Source: Bacteroidales bacterium
GTDB lineage: Bacteria; Bacteroidota; Bacteroidia; Bacteroidales; VadinHA17
DNA length: 34,568 nt
Assembly (NCBI GenBank): GCA_019429325.1
Contig: JAHYJA010000016.1
Location: forward strand, 1-34,568
Direction of reading: 5' to 3'
Shown: piece after piece, positions 7,825-16,117 of the stretch
Position numbering within the stretch: position 1 is the first letter of the stretch
Layout of the letters: every line of letters starts with the position of its first letter
Notes under the pieces: model-generated
What the model was told of the DNA's origin: nothing
The model's database searches: none
Seen by the model: only the letters and a program-made list of their open reading frames with translations
Program-made: the position numbers and the translations under genes

Positions 7825-9840
7825 ATGAATGCCGCGGAATTTAAGAGGATGATCGCGGAAGGGATTCCCGAAAGCCTGCCTGAGGTCCGCCCTTTCGACC
7901 CTGATATCAGCCATGCTCCTAAAAGAAAGGATATTCTCTCATCCGCAGAGAAGAGACTGGCTGTAAAAAACGCATTAAGGTATTTTCCCCATAAGTTTCA
8001 TCAGACTCTTGCCGGCGAGTTTTTCCGGGAGCTTGAGGAGTACGGGAGGATCTATATGTACCGGTTCCGTCCCGGCTATCAGATTAAGGCGCGCCATATC
8101 GACGACTTTCCATACCGGTCGCGCGACGCGGCTGCGATTATGCTGATGATCTCGAATAACCTCGATCCTTCGGTTGCCCAGCATCCCCATGAGCTGATTA
8201 CCTATGGCGGTAACGGGGCCGTATTTCAGAACTGGGCACAGTACCGGCTTACAATGAAGTATCTGTCGGAAATGACCGGCGAACAGACGCTTGTCATTTA
8301 TTCCGGCCATCCTGCAGGACTCTTTCCCTCGCACCCCGGTGCGCCGCGGGTGGTGGTAACCAACGGAATGGTGATCCCGAACTATTCATCACATGATCAC
8401 TGGGAAAAATTCAATGCACTGGGTGTTTCCCAGTACGGGCAGATGACAGCAGGTTCATATATGTATATCGGTCCGCAGGGGATAGTTCATGGGACGACCA
8501 TTACCATCATGAATGCCGCAAGAAAGCTGGCAGGGATCAGAAGCGCTGCACGACCCTTGCTTTTCGTATCCTCCGGACTGGGCGGCATGTCGGGAGCTCA
8601 GCCTAAAGCGGCGTCGATTGCCGGTGTTACATCCGTTATTGCGGAAATCAACCCCCGGGCAATGGATAAGCGCCATGCTCAGGGGTGGGTGGACGAGGTT
8701 TATGCTGACATGGATCTCCTGATTGAAAGGGTAAGAAAAGCGAGAGCCGGCAATGAGGTCGCATCGCTTGCCTTTAACGGGAACATAGTCGACCTGTGGG
8801 AGAGACTGGCTGAGGAGGAGATACTGGTTGACCTGGGCTCTGACCAGACTTCCCTTCATAACCCCTGGGCCGGAGGTTACTATCCTGCCGGCGTGAGCTT
8901 TGAAGAATCAAACAGGATAATGTCAGCCGAATCTGACAGGTTCAGGGAGCTCGTAAAGGAATCACTCAGGAGACAGGTCAGGGCCATCAACCGCCACACT
9001 GAAAGGGGAACCAGGTTCTTTGATTACGGGAATGCCTTCCTGCTTGAGGCATCACGGGCAGGTGCCGAGGTACTGAATCCTGATGGAGAGTTCAGGTACC
9101 CTTCGTATGTTCAGGATATCATGGGACCGATGTGCTTCGATTATGGTTTTGGCCCCTTCAGATGGGTGTGCTGCTCAAACGATCCTTCGGACCTTGAGAT
9201 AACCGACAGGATCGCCTCCGAAACCCTTTCCGGTATGATGAAAGAGGCTCCGGATGATATCAGGCAGCAGATGGCCGATAATATACACTGGATAAACGAG
9301 GCAGGAAGGAACAGTCTCGTTGTCGGGTCACAGGCAAGGATCCTCTACGCTGATGCACAAGGCAGAACAGCCATTGCAGGCGCTTTTAACAACGCAGTAA
9401 GATCAGGGGAAATTTCGGCTCCTGTCGTAATAGGGCGCGACCATCATGACGTCTCAGGCACAGATTCGCCCTTCAGGGAGACCTCTGACATTACTGACGG
9501 TTCGAAGTACACCGCCGACATGGCTGTTCATAATGTTATCGGCGACGCCTTCAGGGGTGCAACATGGGTATCGCTCCATAACGGGGGAGGAGTAGGCTGG
9601 GGCGAAGTGATAAACGGTGGCTTCGGGATGGTGCTCGACGGGTCCGAAGACGCCGGAACAAGGTTAAGGATGATGCTCCACTGGGATGTGAACAACGGCA
9701 TTGCACGGCGGAGCTGGGCACGCAACCAGGGTGCACTTAAAGCCATCAAAAGGGAGATGGAAAGAACTCCCGGGCTCCGTGTAACCATCCCTTATATAGC
9801 TGACGATAATATTATTGACGAAGCAATGCCACAGCGATAG
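7825..9840 (+). CDS. hutU: Urocanate hydratase (urocanase), long form
   Basis: This enzyme catalyses NAD+-dependent hydration of urocanate to imidazolone propionate, the second step of histidine degradation, in the cytoplasm. It is 671 residues, the longer urocanase type (as in animals and many Bacteroidota) rather than the roughly 555-residue Pseudomonas type. Key motifs are YGGNGAVFQNWAQYRLTMKY, the NAD-binding SGLGGMSGAQPKAA, and a cysteine in FGPFRWVCCS (C449/C450) at the position of the catalytic cysteine of the family signature. A near-match -7 box, TATCTTTT, lies at 7809-7816. No hutH, hutI or hutG is in the window, so the rest of the pathway must be elsewhere or absent. The last 29 bp overlap the convergent ispF. 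Confidence 0.96.
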   Translation: MNAAEFKRMIAEGIPESLPEVRPFDPDISHAPKRKDILSSAEKRLAVKNALRYFPHKFHQTLAGEFFRELEEYGRIYMYRFRPGYQIKARHIDDFPYRSRDAAAIMLMISNNLDPSVAQHPHELITYGGNGAVFQNWAQYRLTMKYLSEMTGEQTLVIYSGHPAGLFPSHPGAPRVVVTNGMVIPNYSSHDHWEKFNALGVSQYGQMTAGSYMYIGPQGIVHGTTITIMNAARKLAGIRSAARPLLFVSSGLGGMSGAQPKAASIAGVTSVIAEINPRAMDKRHAQGWVDEVYADMDLLIERVRKARAGNEVASLAFNGNIVDLWERLAEEEILVDLGSDQTSLHNPWAGGYYPAGVSFEESNRIMSAESDRFRELVKESLRRQVRAINRHTERGTRFFDYGNAFLLEASRAGAEVLNPDGEFRYPSYVQDIMGPMCFDYGFGPFRWVCCSNDPSDLEITDRIASETLSGMMKEAPDDIRQQMADNIHWINEAGRNSLVVGSQARILYADAQGRTAIAGAFNNAVRSGEISAPVVIGRDHHDVSGTDSPFRETSDITDGSKYTADMAVHNVIGDAFRGATWVSLHNGGGVGWGEVINGGFGMVLDGSEDAGTRLRMMLHWDVNNGIARRSWARNQGALKAIKREMERTPGLRVTIPYIADDNIIDEAMPQR

Positions 9841-10288
9841 CAGCAACGCCTTCTCCGCGGCCTGTAAAACCAAGCTTTTCAGTTGTTGTCGCCTTAATTG
9901 AGATATCTTCCGGAGCGGTTTCAAGAATTGCAGAAATTGCCTCTCTCATCTGCGGTATAAAGTCTGAGATCTTCGGCTTCTCTAGGCATACGGTGCTGTC
10001 GATATTCACCACAGTGAATCCTTTCTCCCTGATCAGTTCAAAGCTTCTTTTAAGAAGAATTTTGCTGTCGATATTCCTGAATGATACATCGCTGTCGGGG
10101 AAGTGGAAGCCGATATCCCTTAGTCCGGCCGCGCCCAGAATGGCATCGCACAGAGCATGCAGAAGGACATCCCCGTCGGAGTGGGCAATACAGCCCAGTT
10201 CTGAAGGGATCCTGATACCTCCGAGCCACAGATCCGGTCCTTTCGCGAGCCGGTGGAAATCAATACCCTGCCCGATACGTATTTTCAT
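9812..10288 (-). CDS. ispF: 2-C-methyl-D-erythritol 2,4-cyclodiphosphate synthase
   Basis: This MEP-pathway enzyme of isoprenoid synthesis converts CDP-ME 2-phosphate to MEcPP; it is a cytoplasmic homotrimer with zinc. It is 158 residues, full length. Zinc ligands are visible as D10 and H12 in GQGIDFHR and H44 in AHSDGDVLLHALCDA. The C-terminal signature ATTTEKLGFTGRGEGVAAIAVALL is complete. The start ATG overlaps the porV stop as TGATG (10286-10290 on the plus strand), so it is the distal gene of a porU-porV-ispF unit and probably translationally coupled. Its last 29 bp overlap the convergent hutU. It is a standalone gene, not an IspDF fusion. Confidence 0.97.
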   Translation of the reverse strand: MKIRIGQGIDFHRLAKGPDLWLGGIRIPSELGCIAHSDGDVLLHALCDAILGAAGLRDIGFHFPDSDVSFRNIDSKILLKRSFELIREKGFTVVNIDSTVCLEKPKISDFIPQMREAISAILETAPEDISIKATTTEKLGFTGRGEGVAAIAVALLRQ

Positions 10289-11454
10289 CAGGAGGGAGTC
10301 GTTACGGACCTCATTGAATTAATGTCGAACGAGAGCGAAAAGCGGAGTGTTCGTGCGAGTGGATGGTTATTCGTCCTCGGCATAAGGTAGGAGAAATCGA
10401 TGGTGAACCCTTTAAGCCTGAAGCCGGCGCCTGCGGTGAAGTATTTGCGGTTACCCTTGGTCTGGTGCTCGTGGAAATAACCTGCCCTTATGGCAAACTG
10501 ATTGTTGTACCAGTACTCCGTTCCAAAGGAATAAGTTATCTCGCGCATCTCCTCTTTGAATCCTCCGGGTGCATCGTAGAAGGAACGAAATATGGCTACC
10601 GGTACTGATACATTCGGGTCCTTTCCTGCCACGATCTCCATATCGGCATTATATATCGGGGGTGTGGGAACAAGAAATTTACCCAGATCTATGGTGAGTG
10701 TCAGCTGGTTGAAATTATCAAGATCAATCGTTCCCGAGGTCCCGAGCCTCAGTGTCATCGGGATGAAATCGGAAGTCTGGGAATCAGAATAACTCATCTT
10801 CGAGCCAATATTCGCGAAATTAACACCAAATGCAAACAGGGCATCCTTGCTGAAAAGAGTCGCATCTGTCTGATAGTATCCTGAAATGTCGGCGGCGAAG
10901 GAAATCCCTGGTTTTGTTGCCTCACCTCCTGAATAGTAGCCGCCCGTAAGGTTTGAATAAATAAACCTGAAGGCTGTTCCCCCGGAAAATTTCTCCGAGA
11001 AAAGCCGTGAATAGCCTACGTCGATTGAAAACTCATTAGCTTTAAAAACCTGCATCATGTTTCCATACTCATCTGTAAAAACCACGTCGCCAAGCGACGA
11101 ATAGAGAAGGCTGCCGCTGATCACCTGCCTGCTGTCTATTCTGCTGTAGCCCGAAAGATAGGCAATATCAATATCCGGCACGAGGTTCCTCAGCCAGGGA
11201 GAATATGATATCCCAACGCCACCTGTGCCGTCGATAAATGCAAATTTCGAGGGGTTCCAGTGCATGCTGAAGATATCCGGACTTGTTGCAACACCGGCAT
11301 CACCCATTGCTCCCGATCTGGAATCCGGAGCAATTGTAAGAAAAGGTACCACGGTTTGTATGGCATTAAGAACATCCGGATCCTGTGATGACAACTTTGA
11401 CATACCGGAAACAAGGATGAAAGCTAAAAGTAGTGCAATCGCCTTATTTTTCAT
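10288..11454 (-). CDS. porV: Type IX secretion outer-membrane protein PorV (LptO)
   Basis: This is an outer-membrane beta-barrel of the FadL/PorV family, which carries type IX substrates from the translocon to the PorU sortase on the cell surface. It is 388 residues with an N-terminal signal peptide (about 1-23, ending near SKLSSQ). The typical start of the mature protein is present: VVPFLTIAPDSRSGAMGDAG, with MHWNPSKFAF close behind. The rest is alternating beta-strands ending in an aromatic-rich strand (RTLRFSLSFDI). It lies 69 bp downstream of porU, and its stop overlaps the ispF start. The porU-porV pairing is a hallmark of T9SS-bearing Bacteroidota. Confidence 0.95.
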   Translation of the reverse strand: MKNKAIALLLAFILVSGMSKLSSQDPDVLNAIQTVVPFLTIAPDSRSGAMGDAGVATSPDIFSMHWNPSKFAFIDGTGGVGISYSPWLRNLVPDIDIAYLSGYSRIDSRQVISGSLLYSSLGDVVFTDEYGNMMQVFKANEFSIDVGYSRLFSEKFSGGTAFRFIYSNLTGGYYSGGEATKPGISFAADISGYYQTDATLFSKDALFAFGVNFANIGSKMSYSDSQTSDFIPMTLRLGTSGTIDLDNFNQLTLTIDLGKFLVPTPPIYNADMEIVAGKDPNVSVPVAIFRSFYDAPGGFKEEMREITYSFGTEYWYNNQFAIRAGYFHEHQTKGNRKYFTAGAGFRLKGFTIDFSYLMPRTNNHPLARTLRFSLSFDINSMRSVTTPS

Positions 11455-11482
11455 TTAGATTATGATGTTTTTATAGATTTCG

Positions 11483-11490
11483 CAAATATA
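11483..11490 (-). promoter_or_regulatory. -7 promoter element upstream of porV
   Basis: On the minus strand this reads TATATTTG, a perfect TAnnTTTG. It lies in the 69-bp porU-porV gap and would give a leader of roughly 22 nt. There is no clear -33 TTG. PorV may therefore be transcribed independently as well as from porU. Confidence 0.45.
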
Positions 11491-11523
11491 AAACAAATAT
11501 TTCCGCCGGATATTGTGTGTCAG

Positions 11524-14500
11524 TTATAAAATGATCAGCCGGCCCGAGATGACTGCTTTTTCGCCCGTTCCGGCCGAGGCTGTTACCCTGTATAAATAGA
11601 GTCCTCTTCCTGCCCTGTTGCCGCCGCTGTCGTTTCCATCCCAGACAACAGGCGGGAGCTGGTAACCATTTGGCGGAAGGTTTTCCTTCAGGATCCTGAC
11701 CACACCACCTGCCATGTTGTAAATGGTTATCGTAACCGATATCCCTTCACCCGGACGGTTATGCCCGGCGGTTATATGAGTTTCGTTCAGGAAGGGATTA
11801 GGGTAGTTCATAAGGTTCCTTAAAATGAAGCCCGCATCAGTTTTTACTATAAAAGTGATAGTCTCTTCAGATGAATTATTATAATTATCCCAGGCTTTCA
11901 GGGTAACCGTATGGGTGCCATCGCTCAGTCCTGTAAAAGGGTATCTTATCGTGCCTCTGCTGTAAGTGTCAAAATCGTTCTCAAAATAACTGTTAAGGTT
12001 GATTGAACTATTCCTGTCACCATCCAGATAAGCAGTCAGGTCGTGACCTATGCCCGCTCCGGATCTGTTTATTCCGGCCTCATCCTCGATTATCGCGAGG
12101 AGTTCGGGAGAAGCATCAGTTATGCCCCCGTCCCTGAAAAGGGTGTCATTGAAGTAGAGTTTTATCACGGGTCCTGTTGTATCAGTTAAGGTCTGGCCAC
12201 TGAACCCTCCGGCAATGATATCACTGAAACTGCCGGTTATGTCAGTTTCGTCATTGAAAGCATAGTAGCTGATCTTGCCCGGTCCATAAGAATAGTCCGG
12301 TTCGCGCGGCACCATAAATGTAAATCTGAATTTCCCGTTTACGATCCTTGTTTTACCACTGAAGAGTATATTGTTCCTAAGCCTGAACTCCATCACCGGG
12401 CCACCGTCGTTGGCCAGCGTCTTCATTTTGGTTTCCTTGTCAAACACGATAGTTGCCAGGGTACCGTTGAAGGAGCCGTCCGTCTGCCCGGGGGATGACT
12501 CGATCCGGCCCGAAATGGTAACAAGAGACAGAGCTTTAAGAGTGTCGGTGGCACCGGTAACAGGCATATCGTTGATGGAATCGGTTACGACCTGTCCGTT
12601 CCAGGGGAAAGCGAGGCGCAGGGCAGGATCGCCGAGCAGCATGAAGTTCCTCTTATTGGTCCCGCCACCCGAGTTGTTCTTTGCTATCCTTATTATATCG
12701 CCCAGTCTTCTGGCTCTGCCTTCAGGATCCGGTTCAAGGGCAGCATCATAAATGTTCCTGTTAAGTGTATAATTGGGTGCCGAGTATGCCAGGCGCGTTG
12801 TCGACATCAAAGCAATGGCTCCCCCGTCCTTTCTCAGAAGAAGTGTCTCCCCGGCTGAATTCCGGCCTGATCTTATCCCGGTCACAAAATTATAATCGGT
12901 ATCGTCAAACCGGCTGAATTCGCAAGTCGCGGTAATAAAAAGTGGAAGTCTCCGGCCGTTTTGCCACGACAGAATATCTTCGGGTTTCACCACCCTTTCA
13001 TGCGCCAGGCCGATCTCGTTCCCGTGGCCCGTGTAATTGAAGATCAGACAGCCACTGTTCACACGGTCGCTGATCGCCTTTGTCACGGCCGGGTACGACT
13101 GCCCGTTCACGGATGTGACCTGCGGGTAGGCATCGAGGTAAATCTTGTCTGTATTGATGGCAGGGTATTTTTCTTCAATGAGTGCTGCAAGGCCTTCTGC
13201 ATCAGACATATGAATATTGCCGTCCTCGTCATCGGCTACAAGGCATATCACATTTTTCCAGCTCCCCATGTCAGGATCATTAAGATATCTGCTTATTTTG
13301 GATACCATAATTCCTGCCTGAACCGTGTCAGAGACCGGCAATCTTCCGATACCTATATCCTCAGTGCCGTAATCCTCCCCTTCGTTCTCCCCGAGCAAAC
13401 CAAAGAAATCGTCAGATGTGTAGGACGATATATAGACATTTGAGTTTTTTGTCTGCCATGTCGGGATGAAGCAGGGGTTGCCGGGCGGAGGTGTTTTGTT
13501 CTCAAACGACCCGTCGCCGAAGAGAAGGAGATATTTCAGGGGCCGCGTGCTACCCTGTTGTTTCAGGTATTTCATCCTCAGGAAATTCCTGATTGCAACC
13601 AGATCGGGTATACCTCCTGAGAACTCATTGTATATCTCTGCGGGTGTAACTACCTGAGAGACCAATCCGCTGTTATTCAGATGAATTGCAGAAAGCCGGC
13701 CGGCATATTCGCTGAAGAGGGGGTGTGTAACGATTATCATTTCGGCAGGACCGGAAGCGCGAAGATCCTGGTTTTTAATCCTGTCTGTGATCAGAACGGG
13801 GGCAGGTGCCCCGGCGGCAGTAAATACACAGAATCTCTTAAGGCTCTCAGTGCCGGAAATGAATTTCAGCTTGCCCCCTGTTCCGGAGACAGAGTAAGAT
13901 ACCATTTCAGGTTCTGTGGGATCGGTAACGTCCCATATTATTATGTCCTGTGCAGCGTTGTCCATGCTGAATTCGGTGATCCTTCCCGGTGCAACCGACC
14001 GTGAATCAGAAATATGCATCGGATCACCCATATATATATTTCTCTTTCTGGCATGCAGTCTGACATAATCCACCCAGGCCCTGGCACCTGACTCCCCGTT
14101 GTTGAAATACCTCATCTCATAAACAGGGGATGATGAGGAGGGGATGTGCGAACCCGTTACAGTTGCAATCTGTGCATACGTTCCTGTTGAGGAAGAAAGG
14201 GTTACAGGAGGCAGCATGAGGGCATCATGAATCGTCTCCCCTTCGCGGAACCTGAAGATGGTCTGAACCGACGCTCTTGCCAGTACCCTGATGGTGTGCC
14301 TGATCTCCTCGCCGGGCACTAAACTGTTAAAGGAGGGATCAACAGTAACTGATCCATTAATCGCGACAGGCTGATACCATTCCCTTCCCGATCTGAGGAT
14401 GTTCTCTGATTCATATTCATGAATGAACAGACCATCAGAAACATCGGAGGTGTGGTTTGCCGGCTGGTCCGGCGCTTCTGCGGTTCCGATACGTCTGCCC

Positions 14501-14952
14501 CTGCCGTTGCCTGAAGTTATGAAATACCAGGCAGTGTCGGAATAATTATGTCTAAGGAAGTCATAATTTCCCGACTCTTCGTCATAGATCCACCTGTGGG
14601 TGCCCTGCGCGTAGAACAGAAGATAATCGCCTTCGTTGAAGATCCCGTCGCTGCCCGTCTCAAGGTGAACAGCGGTCTCAACAAGGTTGTCGGCCCCGGT
14701 ATCATTATTATAGTAGGAAAGCTGGCCCATGTTATTGCAGTAGATCGCCGGATCGGATGGATCATCCAGTCCCAGGGAGACCAGCCGGCTGTAATTTATC
14801 CTGTAAACACCATCGCTGGTGACAGCCATTCTGAACCACCTGCCGGAGGCAAGGACCGATGATTCTGCAAAACTCTCCCTTGTCGCCTGTGCCCGCAGAC
14901 CTGTTATGTCAGCCAGGGAAAAAAGAAACAGTATCTTAAGAAATCTGATCAT
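11524..14952 (-). CDS. porU: Type IX secretion system sortase PorU
   Basis: This is a gingipain-like C25 cysteine peptidase on the cell surface that removes C-terminal sorting domains from T9SS cargo and transfers the cargo to anionic LPS. It is 1142 residues, normal for the family. A signal peptide (about 1-21) is followed by a beta-rich N-terminal region, then the C25 domain with catalytic H643 in NYTGHGNE and C677 in TATCEFSRFDD. This spacing is close to the H657/C690 pair I recall for Porphyromonas gingivalis PorU. Ig-like beta domains follow, then a C-terminal sorting-type domain starting MNYPNPFLNETHI (about 1047). It is divergent from the porP-like gene across 114 bp; a near-match -7 box (TATCTTTA) lies at 14962-14969. 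Confidence 0.95.
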   Translation of the reverse strand: MIRFLKILFLFSLADITGLRAQATRESFAESSVLASGRWFRMAVTSDGVYRINYSRLVSLGLDDPSDPAIYCNNMGQLSYYNNDTGADNLVETAVHLETGSDGIFNEGDYLLFYAQGTHRWIYDEESGNYDFLRHNYSDTAWYFITSGNGRGRRIGTAEAPDQPANHTSDVSDGLFIHEYESENILRSGREWYQPVAINGSVTVDPSFNSLVPGEEIRHTIRVLARASVQTIFRFREGETIHDALMLPPVTLSSSTGTYAQIATVTGSHIPSSSSPVYEMRYFNNGESGARAWVDYVRLHARKRNIYMGDPMHISDSRSVAPGRITEFSMDNAAQDIIIWDVTDPTEPEMVSYSVSGTGGKLKFISGTESLKRFCVFTAAGAPAPVLITDRIKNQDLRASGPAEMIIVTHPLFSEYAGRLSAIHLNNSGLVSQVVTPAEIYNEFSGGIPDLVAIRNFLRMKYLKQQGSTRPLKYLLLFGDGSFENKTPPPGNPCFIPTWQTKNSNVYISSYTSDDFFGLLGENEGEDYGTEDIGIGRLPVSDTVQAGIMVSKISRYLNDPDMGSWKNVICLVADDEDGNIHMSDAEGLAALIEEKYPAINTDKIYLDAYPQVTSVNGQSYPAVTKAISDRVNSGCLIFNYTGHGNEIGLAHERVVKPEDILSWQNGRRLPLFITATCEFSRFDDTDYNFVTGIRSGRNSAGETLLLRKDGGAIALMSTTRLAYSAPNYTLNRNIYDAALEPDPEGRARRLGDIIRIAKNNSGGGTNKRNFMLLGDPALRLAFPWNGQVVTDSINDMPVTGATDTLKALSLVTISGRIESSPGQTDGSFNGTLATIVFDKETKMKTLANDGGPVMEFRLRNNILFSGKTRIVNGKFRFTFMVPREPDYSYGPGKISYYAFNDETDITGSFSDIIAGGFSGQTLTDTTGPVIKLYFNDTLFRDGGITDASPELLAIIEDEAGINRSGAGIGHDLTAYLDGDRNSSINLNSYFENDFDTYSRGTIRYPFTGLSDGTHTVTLKAWDNYNNSSEETITFIVKTDAGFILRNLMNYPNPFLNETHITAGHNRPGEGISVTITIYNMAGGVVRILKENLPPNGYQLPPVVWDGNDSGGNRAGRGLYLYRVTASAGTGEKAVISGRLIIL

Positions 14953-15066
14953 TATCGGAGGTAAAGATACTGAAGTACTTCTTCTTTTTCCTTATTTTGT
15001 ACTTCATATAGTTCGGGGCTAAAATAATAACGGTGTAGGAACGTTGATATTGCAACTTCTGTTCAT

Positions 15067-16035
15067 ATGATTCCGAGGATCTCACTCATACTGGTTTTTC
15101 TCGTGGCAGCCGTTTCCCGGGCCGGCGGGCAGGATACCTGGTATGGCCCCGGCTACCAGACCATAATAATGAAAAACCCTGCTTCGGCAGGAAGCGACGG
15201 GGAGGGCAAACTGAGATTGTCCTATATGAACTTTTATCCGGGCAACAGCTTTAACCTTCACTCCGTCTATCTGTCGTACGACACATATGCCGAGGCGCTT
15301 CACGGCGGCATAGGGGTCACACTGTCAAATGACTATCTTGGAGGCATACTGAATGATATGAGAGGAGGATTATCCTATGCCTACTTTCTCCAGGCAGGCA
15401 GGGATTTTTACATCAATGCAGGGCTCTCGGCATCCGTCTGTCACCGGTCGTTCAGGTTCGGAGGAGCAATCCTGCCCGATCAGATAGATCCCACAGGGGT
15501 GGTCGCATATCCTTCAGCTGAGTTGCTGGTGAACACAGGCAGGGCATTTTTCGATATCGGCACAGGTTTCATTTTTATTGCAGGCAGGTTCACCGGAGGT
15601 TTCTCCCTTAACCATCTCGCTCAGCCTTATCTGTCTGAATCGGAATCACCTGAGGAGAGGATTGACAGAAAACTATTTGTCCATCTGTCGGCAGATCTGG
15701 AAATCAATGAGAGAAAAGGCTTTGTGCTGCAGCCAATGGCGTTTGCTGAACTGCAGGGAGATTACCTAGTTGCCGGAGCCGGAATGGCGGCCGGTACCAG
15801 GTATCTGAAGATCAATGCTGTAGTTAATGCTGGCAATAATGGCAATATTGATCTGCAAACAGGATTTTACATCAGCACGGGAAGGCTTGACATTGGTTAT
15901 AACTACCTGTTTAATGTCAGTGCCCGCAACACTTTCATGCCATTTTCTCTGCTTCACCAGACCGGGGTGTCGTTCAGGCTGGGGAATGTTAAAAAAAGTT
16001 ACAACATCAAAACAATAAATTATCCTGAATTGTAG
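15067..16035 (+). CDS. PorP/SprF-family type IX secretion outer-membrane protein
   Basis: This 322-residue protein has a signal peptide (about 1-21, cleavage near SRAGGQ) followed by the PorP/SprF pattern: NPASAGSDG, then alternating amphipathic strands and GGLSYAYFLQAGRDFYINAG in the middle. Family members are outer-membrane barrels linked to the T9SS and to attachment of particular surface adhesins. Flavobacterium SprF, for example, serves SprB. Several paralogues usually exist per genome, so I give no symbol. It is the first gene of the plus-strand unit that continues to gldJ 82 bp later. No large adhesin gene sits beside it, so its cargo is not indicated by context. Confidence 0.88.
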   Translation: MIPRISLILVFLVAAVSRAGGQDTWYGPGYQTIIMKNPASAGSDGEGKLRLSYMNFYPGNSFNLHSVYLSYDTYAEALHGGIGVTLSNDYLGGILNDMRGGLSYAYFLQAGRDFYINAGLSASVCHRSFRFGGAILPDQIDPTGVVAYPSAELLVNTGRAFFDIGTGFIFIAGRFTGGFSLNHLAQPYLSESESPEERIDRKLFVHLSADLEINERKGFVLQPMAFAELQGDYLVAGAGMAAGTRYLKINAVVNAGNNGNIDLQTGFYISTGRLDIGYNYLFNVSARNTFMPFSLLHQTGVSFRLGNVKKSYNIKTINYPEL

Positions 16036-16036
16036 T

Positions 16037-16084
16037 TATATTTGATGATTGAAAAATATTGTGTCCGGAATGTTTGTATATTTG
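16037..16084 (+). promoter_or_regulatory. Two identical TATATTTG -7 elements upstream of gldJ
   Basis: TATATTTG occurs at 16037-16044 (one base after the porP-like stop) and at 16077-16084, exactly 40 bp apart. The downstream copy would give a leader of about 27 nt before the gldJ ATG. No TTG sits at ideal -33 spacing for either copy, so only the -7 match supports them. Confidence 0.45.
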
Positions 16085-16117
16085 AGATCTTATTAAAGTC
16101 ATAAAACTAAACGCATT

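Noticed and set aside
12961-13443. 160-codon plus-strand frame inside porU
   Set aside because: It is antisense to the PorU catalytic region and shows no protein-like motifs.
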